Source: Brucella sp. BE17 (lineage in GTDB: Bacteria > Pseudomonadota > Alphaproteobacteria > Rhizobiales > Rhizobiaceae). From it: 64,000 bases of DNA. The position numbers were made by a program, and so were the translations under genes. The stretch lies in contig NZ_CP154467.1 in the NCBI RefSeq assembly GCF_039545455.1, forward strand, positions 1,674,001 through 1,738,000, read 5' to 3'. Under the pieces are notes generated by a model. The model was not told the origin of the DNA and searched no databases. It was given only the letters and a program-made list of their open reading frames with translations. This document shows positions 50,487 through 57,790 of the stretch, one piece after another (within the stretch, counting starts at the first letter, position 1; every line of letters starts with the position of its first letter).

Positions 50487-51524
50487 TCAGGGCAGCACGG
50501 GATGGACGACCTGAAGCTCACCATCCTGCGTCCAGCGGCTTTCTACATCTGAACGCTCTATGGAAAGCTCGTCCCAGACATTGTCACCCCAGCGTTTTTC
50601 AGCAGCGGCCACACCATTAGCGCGCGTCGCCAGCCAGGCGTCAGTGAAAAGCGTATCGGGAAAATCTTCCTTGCCGCTCATCTTCTGCGTCAGAACTTCG
50701 GCAGCAAGAGAACCAATACGCGGAACGTCCTGCACGACAGTTGCGATAAACGGGCTATCGGCATCCAGCAGCATCTGGAACCCAACGCGGTCTCCGTCGA
50801 TAGATGCAACCTTGATTTCGTCGCGGCCATTGCGTCGGATGGATTCGACCGCGCCTGATACGAGCAAATCATACGCCCCCCAAACCGCAGCGATACTGCC
50901 CGGCTCGGCATTTGCGGTCAGAATGTCTTCCATCTGCGCCTGAACCCGCGCAGCACTATGCTCCGTCGGCACTTCATGCAGCTTGACCTGAGGATAGTCG
51001 GCAACGATCGCCTGAAGGATACGTTTGCGCGTTTCGAGCAACGGTGCGCCCGGCACCCAAAACACATAAACGTCGCCCTTATAATTAATGCTCGAAAGCA
51101 GTGCACGGCTCATGATTGCGGACATGAGAGGATCATCACCCCCAACGTCGGCAACAGAGCCTTCCACTTTCGAGCCGATTGAGGTCGTCACAACAGGAAT
51201 ACCCGCCGCATTCGCTTTTTGTACGACAGGCGACAACTGCTGTGCATCGCCGAGTTGCACAATGATTCCCGAAACGCCTGAGTTGATGAGGCTTTCGATA
51301 TTCTCATTGTGCTTGCGCGGATCGGCGCCGCCATCGGTAACGACAATTTGCGCACCATCTTTCTCCAGCACCGTCTTGGCTCCGGCGATAATGTCGCGAT
51401 TATAATCGTTGGTAATTTCGCGTGCGGCGATACCGATTTTCTTACCGCTCAACGCCTGAGCATGCACAGCAACAGGTGCACACACGACGGACACAATCAA
51501 TGCACAAACCATGCTTCGAAACAT
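50487..51524 (-). CDS. Periplasmic binding protein of the second ribose-type ABC system
   Basis: 345 residues. Signal peptide MFRSMVCALIVSVVCAPVAV, cleavage near VHAQA. Fold type I features: KKIGIAAREITNDYNRDIIA, SLINSGVSGIIVQLGDAQQL and IAAVWGAYDLLVSGAVESI. First gene of the minus-strand operon with the RbsA-RbsC fusion, second permease, amidohydrolase and SorC regulator. Ligand unknown. Confidence 0.9.
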   Translation of the reverse strand: MFRSMVCALIVSVVCAPVAVHAQALSGKKIGIAAREITNDYNRDIIAGAKTVLEKDGAQIVVTDGGADPRKHNENIESLINSGVSGIIVQLGDAQQLSPVVQKANAAGIPVVTTSIGSKVEGSVADVGGDDPLMSAIMSRALLSSINYKGDVYVFWVPGAPLLETRKRILQAIVADYPQVKLHEVPTEHSAARVQAQMEDILTANAEPGSIAAVWGAYDLLVSGAVESIRRNGRDEIKVASIDGDRVGFQMLLDADSPFIATVVQDVPRIGSLAAEVLTQKMSGKEDFPDTLFTDAWLATRANGVAAAEKRWGDNVWDELSIERSDVESRWTQDGELQVVHPVLP

Positions 51525-51848
51525 GAAAACCTCCCTAAGGGGCCCTCCCGGCCCTCAAATCGAACATTTAATCGGTAATCGATTATTTGATCGATTTCAA
51601 GCGAAAAATCAACACACTTCGATCTGCGTTAGTACCTGGGTACTAGCATTTTTTCGTCTTTAAGCTTGCCCCCTATTCGAATAATTGCCCTGTATAAATT
51701 GAAATTTTCGCCCAGATCACGGATAGAAGTCCACCTTTCGAGCCGACGTCTGTGCCAGCAAGCAAAATCTACACGAACGTCATCAGTGTAGCCTACGGAG
51801 TAAAACAGGACTTGCTATGATTTATTAGAGGGTTTCTGTCGCGAATTT
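51525..51848. promoter_or_regulatory. Promoter region of the second ABC operon with operator-like dyads
   Basis: AATCGAT (51577-51583) and ATCGATT (51590-51596) form a 7-bp inverted repeat with a 6-bp spacer. An overlapping, less exact dyad ATTTAATCG/CGATTATTT centres near 51577. This is a candidate site for the SorC-type regulator of the operon. The rest of the stretch up to 51848 holds nothing I can name; it is the boundary of the accessory region. Confidence 0.5.
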
Positions 51849-51905
51849 TTAGTTCATCGTCTCGACTTGGCTCGGCGATGTGTACCCGAGCGTAGATTGC
51901 CTTGG
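51849..51905 (-). pseudogene. C-terminal fragment of an IS3-type transposase
   Basis: The last codons before the stop at 51849 read RQSTLGYTSPSQVETMN, matching the end of IS3-family OrfB proteins (RxxHSTLGYLSPxxYE). The rest of the transposase is missing; the reading frame upstream runs into recombinase-derived DNA on the other strand. It differs from the complete IS at 55889-57126. Confidence 0.5.
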
Positions 51906-51925
51906 TGTTAGGTTTAAAAGCGTTC

Positions 51926-52337
51926 GGTGTAGCGGCGAACGATAACGATCCGCCTGCCCTTCTGGATCCAAACATGGCCAAACTCTATCACGAGCAGATC
52001 GCAGCACTGCATGATCAGCTTGATAATGAGGAAACGCGGGTAAAGGCAACCAGAAAGGTTGCGCTCTCTCGTCTATCTGGTTCCGGATGCTGACAAACTG
52101 GTGATTGTGCTGCGAGGCGATCTTGCCGCGATCCTCACCTTTGCATCTGGTAAGAAGAAGCCCGAATTTCTCAGCGAGCGGGCAATCCTCGAAGACCTCA
52201 TGGGCCGCGCCGGTGCGGCTGAGGGACAAAAACGCAAAAAGCCCTTCGTTAAGAAGGGCTTGATGGATTTTCAGGGATCGTTGGTTGCGGGGGCACGCAA
52301 CTACCGATACCGACATTCACTACAAGTCACTGTCTGA
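51926..52337 (+). pseudogene. Frameshifted C-terminal remnant of a large serine recombinase
   Basis: Two overlapping plus-strand frames carry the end of a resolvase-type recombinase. The first has ALLDPNMAKLYHEQIAALHD QLDNEETRVKAT (in parts), the coiled-coil segment. The second, entered near 52058, has RSLVYLVPDADKLVIVLRGD followed by LAAIL. The N-terminal catalytic domain is absent, and a one-base frame change separates the halves. A short hairpin, AAGCCCTTC / GAAGGGCTT at 52239-52261, lies near its end. It suggests an old integration event at the edge of the island. Confidence 0.6.
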
Positions 52338-52371
52338 AATGGAGCAATCGGCGCTTGGATCGTTTTGAGGC

Positions 52372-55300
52372 CTATTCCTCGTCGTCCAAATCCGTGAATG
52401 ACTGGAGCAACATTGCCGTAGTAACCTCGTCTCGTACAACATCCATTTCTGCGGATGCACCCGCCTTGAATGATCCACGCAATGAAACATATGCTCCAAA
52501 AGTCTCAACCCGCGAGGCGTTTGTTGTCATTTGTCTTAAGGCCGTATGATGACGATCATGATCCCCACCTCTTACCATCTGTGGCAACATGTCAACCACG
52601 GGAAGTGAAACCCCGCCCTCTTCAGCGTTCTTGTAAGCGGCGATCTGCCCAAGCACACCACACAGAAAGCCGAGATCAGGGGCGATGCGTATGGCGAAGC
52701 GGCGAGCCCGTTGTGCTGTTGAGGATTGGTTTGCTCGCTGTTTGACCTCTCCTTCGTGCTTCCGAATGAACGCGAGAAGCCAAGCCTCGATCTCGACCAG
52801 CGTGCGTCCTGCGCACCACATTGAAACCAACGTCTTGAGCGCTCCCAATATCCGCTTAGCGGTGGCCTTAGGTTTTGTTTTATTCGTGTAGGCGCGGCCG
52901 AAAACGGACTCAAGAGCTGTTTCCCTGACGAAGATCGTCAAATCCAAAGGATGTTCGGCCACTATATCCAGCAGCCAATTTATCCAGTCCTCGGTAGCCG
53001 TCTTTTCAACTGGCGCATGATCAAACGCCTCGACCAATCTTTCGATCAGCCTTGGCGGAACACCATTGCGGACAGCAATTTCCCGTTGCCAATCAAGAAC
53101 GGGCGGATCTTCCAGTTGTTCCTCGGCAGCCCTGAGCGCGGTTCGGCGACGTTCGAGCCATTTGTCCGCCCCCAAAGCATTAGCTTCCCTACGCCGGAAA
53201 AACCCCAGCGAACGGCGAACGATATCGTCGAAGCCGCTCTCTCCTGCTGTGGTGACAGCAGACAAACGCCGGATTATCGACTGCACTTTTGGATCAGGGT
53301 TAGCGGATACCTCGATCCGATCAAGAAGCAACTCTATCGGATCATAAACCTCCTCACAGGCATCCTGCTCGGAGAAAACGGTCTTCAGAATTCCTTCGGA
53401 CGGAAGAGAGAGGTTCCCTCTTTCCACACCGATGGGTTTTGCGGGAACAACGATTGCCAGACCGGTTGCAGCATACGCCGCGCGTCCAGCCCTCCCGAGC
53501 GCATTGAGTATCTCGTGAGGACGCAAGTCCGTGCGAGGATTGCCGCTTGGGTCATCAACCGCGCTCCTGTCGGTTCCTGCAAGAATCACGACATCGCACG
53601 GCAGATTCAACCCTTGCGCAATTGTGGATGTCGCGGCAACCACATCAAGGCCCAGATCCTCACTCTCAGAATCCCTGCGAACCCGAAAAACGCTTTCCGT
53701 CAACCGCCGCTCCAATGGCAGCAGATCACCATGATGCACCGCTGCTCTGCACCCCATGGGATCGAATGTGGCTTCGGCCGCTCCCACATCCCTGAGAACT
53801 GACTTGCGCATTTCCTCCTGCGTCTCATCCAGAGCGATGGTGGCCGGGGCCAATAGTCCATTGATCTGATCCGCAACGCTCCCGCATGCTTTAGTATCGT
53901 TGCAGAAGACGATCACGCGCTTTCCTACGGCCGCATAGTCGGCCGCGATCCGCGCAGCGACTTCGTTCCTGTTCGATGTCAACTTCCCCTTGGCATTTTT
54001 CACGAGCGGCGGCCGTTGATCCGTGAGCGCCTGCACGACCAGCTTCTCCGACCTTTTGGGGTGCCATCCAGAAATCAACGAAAAGAGTCCAAGAGGCTGT
54101 GCGGGGACCCGACTCCGCGCGGACTGGGTCTTCGCCTTCGATGCCGCTTGCACAGCCTCAAGCACGTCAGAGCGATCATAGATGACGCAAGAGCGAAGTT
54201 GCCGTGTTGGCTTCCAAGGATCGTCGAACGCTTCGACCTCCCTTCCCGTCACGGCCCGCAGCCAACGAGCGATTTCGGCGCCGTTGGCGACCATAGCAGA
54301 CAGCAGCAGCAGGTCTGCTTCCTTGCGATGGCGGAGAAACGTCAAGAACGCTAACATCGCATCAATGGCGCGTGCGCTGATTTTCGATGACGTAGCCGGA
54401 TCGTCGGCACTGATGAGATGGAACTCATCGAAGACGAGGAGGCCGACCTTGTCGAAAAGCTCAGGCGCGAAACCAAGGAGGGCAAGGCAACGCTCGGGTG
54501 TCATGACGGAGAATGGTGGTAGCTTGTCCCCAAGCTCTTCGAGCGCAACGTCTTCAACGACGCTGACCGCCTCTAGGCCTCCGATTTGTGCAGAGAGATC
54601 GGTCTCTACCTGATCTACGAGAGCGTGAGTAGGAGCCAGGTAGACGACGCTCTCTCCCGCGCATAGGGTTGCTGCGATTTTCAGGACGGATAGCGTGGTC
54701 TTCCCCGAACCGGTGGGCGATGTCATCACCATAGACCTGCCACGGTTCAGGTATCCCGTCCTGATAGCTTTCAGATGATTGATCCACAGAAACGGACGCG
54801 ATTGCGCCTGAGACAGGAGCCAGTCAGCCCATGCCTTGGCTTGCGCTCCAGATGGTGTTGGGAGTCGAACCAGCATCGCGGCCTGCATTCCATCAACAAG
54901 CCGACTCAACAGTGTGGCCAGATGATGCGGACCGGCAAACTGGTGATGCACGGTTCCTTCCATCGCAACGTTGATATCTACGGCTGTGGCCTCCGACAAG
55001 CGGATAACACGCTTGAGCCTTGAACGGATATCAGGGTCGGACACAGCGCTCCCGCGCGCCTCCTGTCCAAGTCCCTGAACCACGTAAGCACATTCCCTTA
55101 GAAGAAGGTCAGTGGCTACTTCTCGGCTATCTCCCGTTGCGATGGAGTCTTCGCCAAGGTCACGCTCTATCAGCGTCGTGAGATTGCCAGTTGCCAATTC
55201 CCGAAGGCTCAGGATCAGAGATCGTCGAACCGCCCGCCGTTCGCCCCTGGCCCGGAGTTGCCCCGCCACTTCCGCAGCGTCCGCCGCCCGATCAGCAACC

Positions 55301-55662
55301 AAGAACAGTAGCGTTGCCGAGATTGATGATGCAATTGCATCACTCGAAACAACGGTTGGACGAACCAACGCAGTTTCACGAACGCGGCTCAATATCTGAT
55401 GAGCACTAGCGGCGACGAAGGCCGCGGCACGCGTCTGCTCAGGTCGAAGATTGAGTGCGACATAGGCTTCAAAAGTCGAAGCAAGACGCCTCACCCGGTC
55501 GATCACTCCGCTTGCAGGCTCAGGTTCACCTTCACGTGACAGAAGGCGAACTGTCGCCAACTCAATGTGAGCCGCCGTCAACAACTCATCCAACGTTTCA
55601 GGATCGAGACCCGGTAGGTCCGGAGCCTCTCGTAGAAGAGCGCGAGAACTTGGATCAAACAC
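52372..55662 (-). CDS. hamB: HamB-like SF2 (Ski2-type) helicase of a Hachiman-like defence cassette
   Basis: 1096 residues. A helical N-terminal domain of about 300 residues precedes the helicase core: Walker A TSPTGSGKTT (314-323), motif Ia APTHALVDQ, motif II as DEFH (412-415) in place of DEAH, motif III LLLSAM, motif IV RVIVFCND, motif V VVAATSTIAQGLNLP and motif VI ALGRAGRA (721-728). Hachiman HamB helicases share this size and layout. The start is the GTG at 55660-55662, which overlaps the end of the HamA-like frame by 8 bp, so the two were translationally coupled. The frame is intact, though the partner gene is split by an IS. A stand-alone repair helicase (Lhr/Hel308-like) is the alternative. 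Confidence 0.75.
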   Translation of the reverse strand: MFDPSSRALLREAPDLPGLDPETLDELLTAAHIELATVRLLSREGEPEPASGVIDRVRRLASTFEAYVALNLRPEQTRAAAFVAASAHQILSRVRETALVRPTVVSSDAIASSISATLLFLVADRAADAAEVAGQLRARGERRAVRRSLILSLRELATGNLTTLIERDLGEDSIATGDSREVATDLLLRECAYVVQGLGQEARGSAVSDPDIRSRLKRVIRLSEATAVDINVAMEGTVHHQFAGPHHLATLLSRLVDGMQAAMLVRLPTPSGAQAKAWADWLLSQAQSRPFLWINHLKAIRTGYLNRGRSMVMTSPTGSGKTTLSVLKIAATLCAGESVVYLAPTHALVDQVETDLSAQIGGLEAVSVVEDVALEELGDKLPPFSVMTPERCLALLGFAPELFDKVGLLVFDEFHLISADDPATSSKISARAIDAMLAFLTFLRHRKEADLLLLSAMVANGAEIARWLRAVTGREVEAFDDPWKPTRQLRSCVIYDRSDVLEAVQAASKAKTQSARSRVPAQPLGLFSLISGWHPKRSEKLVVQALTDQRPPLVKNAKGKLTSNRNEVAARIAADYAAVGKRVIVFCNDTKACGSVADQINGLLAPATIALDETQEEMRKSVLRDVGAAEATFDPMGCRAAVHHGDLLPLERRLTESVFRVRRDSESEDLGLDVVAATSTIAQGLNLPCDVVILAGTDRSAVDDPSGNPRTDLRPHEILNALGRAGRAAYAATGLAIVVPAKPIGVERGNLSLPSEGILKTVFSEQDACEEVYDPIELLLDRIEVSANPDPKVQSIIRRLSAVTTAGESGFDDIVRRSLGFFRRREANALGADKWLERRRTALRAAEEQLEDPPVLDWQREIAVRNGVPPRLIERLVEAFDHAPVEKTATEDWINWLLDIVAEHPLDLTIFVRETALESVFGRAYTNKTKPKATAKRILGALKTLVSMWCAGRTLVEIEAWLLAFIRKHEGEVKQRANQSSTAQRARRFAIRIAPDLGFLCGVLGQIAAYKNAEEGGVSLPVVDMLPQMVRGGDHDRHHTALRQMTTNASRVETFGAYVSLRGSFKAGASAEMDVVRDEVTTAMLLQSFTDLDDEE

Positions 55663-55918
55663 CGGCGATCTCCTGGACTTTAGCCGCCACCTCGCCGGCG
55701 AGAAGAGCCAACCCCTTGCGCACGTCCTCGAAAGCCAGCACTCCGGCCGTGCGAGTTTCGAGCTCACCACCAGCGACCGCTTCAAACCCGGCTATGATAT
55801 GCAGAAAGCTTCCGGCCTTGCGCTGATCTTCGCCGGTCGCCACGGCAACTCTGAACTCGCGAGCACCTTCCCAGAACATCTCGTCGACTGAGCTGCTGCC
55901 GGTTCGGTGGACACGAAG

Positions 55919-56779
55919 TTAGGCTAGCTTAGCTTGCTCTTCGTATTCCACGGGGCTGAGATAGCCCAGTGTCGAGTGTCGGCGCCTCGGGTTGTAGAAG
56001 CGCTCGATATAGTCGAACACATCGGCCTTGGCGTCGTCCCTTGTGCGGTAGACCTTGCGGGCGGTGCGTTCGGTCTTGAGCGAGGAGAAGAAGCTCTCCA
56101 TCGCCGCATTGTCCCAGACATTGCCAGACCGGCTCATTGAGCAGGTGATGCCGTGATCGGCCATCAGGCGCTGGAACTGCTCGGATGTATATTGGCTGCC
56201 CTGGTCGGAGTGGTGCAGCAGCCTGTCGGGCTTGCCGCGACGCCAGATCGCCATGATCAGCGCATCGGTCACCAGTTGAGCGGCCATCGATGAACTCATT
56301 GACCAGCCCACCACCCGGCGGGAGTAGAGGTCGACGACCGCCGCCACATAGAGCCAGCCCTGAGCCGTCCAGATGTAGGTGAAGTCGGCGATCCACTTCT
56401 GGTTCGGCGCCGACGCCACGAACGCCCGGTCCAGGATGTTGGGCGAGACCGCGTGGCGCTGCCCGCCATCCTTGGGCAGGCCGCGCCGACGAGGGCGTGC
56501 CCGCAGGCCTTCCTGGCGCATCAGCCGCTCGATGCGATGCAGGCCGGCCTCGAGCCCCTCGGCCAGCACATCGTGCCAGACTCGCCGGGCGCCATAGGTG
56601 CGATCACTTCCGGCAAAGCTGGACCGGATCCCGGCGACAAGCACTTCGTCATATTGAGTCCGTCTGCTCGGCGAGCGGTTGAGCCAGGCATGGAAGCCCG
56701 AGCGAGACACACCGAGCGCCTCGCAGATCCACGAGACCGGCCAGATCCCTCGGTGCTTCGCAACAAAAGAGAACCTCAT
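55919..56779 (-). CDS. IS3-family transposase OrfB (DDE integrase)
   Basis: 286 residues. The catalytic triad is D132 (WIADFTYI), D192 (HHSDQGSQY) and E228 (NAAMESFF), giving DD(35)E. The N-terminal HTH_21-like part has YGARRVWHDVLAE and the C-terminus RRRHSTLGYLSPVEYEE. Its ATG (56777-56779) overlaps the orfA stop. It is expressed mainly as an OrfAB fusion through a -1 frameshift at a run of seven A residues (complement of 56809-56815). Confidence 0.93.
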   Translation of the reverse strand: MRFSFVAKHRGIWPVSWICEALGVSRSGFHAWLNRSPSRRTQYDEVLVAGIRSSFAGSDRTYGARRVWHDVLAEGLEAGLHRIERLMRQEGLRARPRRRGLPKDGGQRHAVSPNILDRAFVASAPNQKWIADFTYIWTAQGWLYVAAVVDLYSRRVVGWSMSSSMAAQLVTDALIMAIWRRGKPDRLLHHSDQGSQYTSEQFQRLMADHGITCSMSRSGNVWDNAAMESFFSSLKTERTARKVYRTRDDAKADVFDYIERFYNPRRRHSTLGYLSPVEYEEQAKLA

Positions 56780-57066
56780 ATCGAGTCCCTGGCGAAGTAG
56801 GCCGCGGCTTTTTTTAGGATATCGCGCTCCGCCTTGAGCTTGGCGACCTCACGGCGCAGCTTCTCGATCTCAAGCTGCTCGGGCTTCATCTGCCCATGAC
56901 CGGGGAAGGCCTGCTGCGGGTCGGAAGACTGCTCGCGCACCCACTTGCGCAACACGTTCACATGCAGATCCAGATCGCGGGCCGCCTGCGCCACCGCAAC
57001 GCCCCGTTCCCTGACCAGCTTAACAGCCTCGAGCTTGAACTCCCGGCTGAACTTGCGTCTCTCCAT
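56776..57066 (-). CDS. IS3-family OrfA (helix-turn-helix protein)
   Basis: 96 residues. HTH_Tnp_1 domain: FSREFKLEAVKLVRERGVAV AQAARDLDLHVNVLRKWVRE (in parts), then a leucine-zipper-like helix EIEKLRREVAKLKAERDILK KA. The A7G run at 56808-56815 (minus-strand AAAAAAAG) near the 3' end is the expected -1 slippery site for OrfAB. It binds the terminal repeats and regulates transposition. Confidence 0.93.
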   Translation of the reverse strand: MERRKFSREFKLEAVKLVRERGVAVAQAARDLDLHVNVLRKWVREQSSDPQQAFPGHGQMKPEQLEIEKLRREVAKLKAERDILKKAAAYFARDSI

Positions 57067-57790
57067 AAAAACTCTCCAGTTCCAAAAACACCTTAACTCG
57101 GTGTCCTCAAAACCGGCAGCAGCTCAGACCGCTGCCTCAGCGTCAATGTCAGGGACACTCTTCAGCAAGGTTACGAGGTCGGCGAGGATTTCATCATCGC
57201 GATCACCGCACAGAATAGTTCCGATCTCGGGCCATACGCTGGAGCTTATAAGGCTGCGCGGCGATTTCGAAGCTTTGTCCTCACAAAGCACAATGCGCTT
57301 GATCTCGCGCCCACCATCTTCCAGTTCGATTATAAAGCCGTCGAATCCCTTGTCTGCCTGTCGGACATGAGGCGATGTCATATAACCGTTCGAAAGAGCT
57401 AGCCGCGCCGCAACCCAGGAGATATGCTGAAATAACAGTCCGTCCCGGTGAATAACGGACGTCCTTATCCGCTTTCTTGCCGCCTCCTTCTGTTCGTCGG
57501 TTCCCGACCGGAAAAGCTCAACGTCTTCGGCACGCGGAGCCGTCAGCTTCCTCACGACATTCTGAGCGACCCTGCCTTTTGAAACGCGCCGTCGCGGTTC
57601 CAAAGCATTGATCACTCGCTGAGCGTTTTCCTCCTGTCGCAAATAGAGATAGGCGATAATTTCGATTAGTTTGGCACGATTTTTCTTGCTTATTGTCCAT
57701 TCCGAAAAATCACATTCTGTAGTTGGAGAATGAGTTATAGACAGTGGCATATGGTTCCCGCCCGAGACAGTTCGTCGCCAGCCCAAATGG

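Larger units (their letters stand above)
55889..57126 (-). mobile_element. Complete IS3-family insertion sequence, 1238 bp, 3-bp GAC target duplication
   Basis: The ends begin TGAGCTGCTGCCGGTT on both sides (55889 inward; 57126 inward on the other strand), continuing with nnGnGGACAC, an imperfect inverted repeat of about 26 bp. GAC flanks each end (55886-55888, 57127-57129). Inside are overlapping orfA and orfB. Intact ends, intact frames and an exact target duplication point to a recent, possibly still mobile copy. Confidence 0.88.
55655..57750 (-). pseudogene. hamA: HamA-like PD-(D/E)XK nuclease gene interrupted by an IS3-family element
   Basis: The 5' part (57127-57750) encodes 208 residues, the 3' part (55655-55888) the last 76 or so. 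Joining them without the IS and one GAC copy gives one frame of 284 residues. The N-part has DKGFDGFI (D137) and VLCEDKAS (E157, K159), a PD-(D/E)XK nuclease set preceded by a helical region with HRDGLLFQHISW, as in HamA (DUF1837) effectors. The join reads AEAAV-DEMFWEGAREFRVAV. In the present form the 5' part stops at once on the IS end (TGA at 57124-57126). The start ATG 57748-57750 is preferred; a TTG at 57786 is possible. The family assignment is from motif layout and the adjacent helicase. Confidence 0.7.

Noticed and set aside
51500..52400. tRNA gene as an integration site at the island edge
   Set aside because: I searched by eye for a cloverleaf and a GGTTCRANYC-type T-loop and found none that holds together; the true attachment site may lie outside the window.
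52951..53802. 283-codon plus-strand frame opposite hamB
   Set aside because: Mirrors the helicase coding strand; no domain and no ribosome site.
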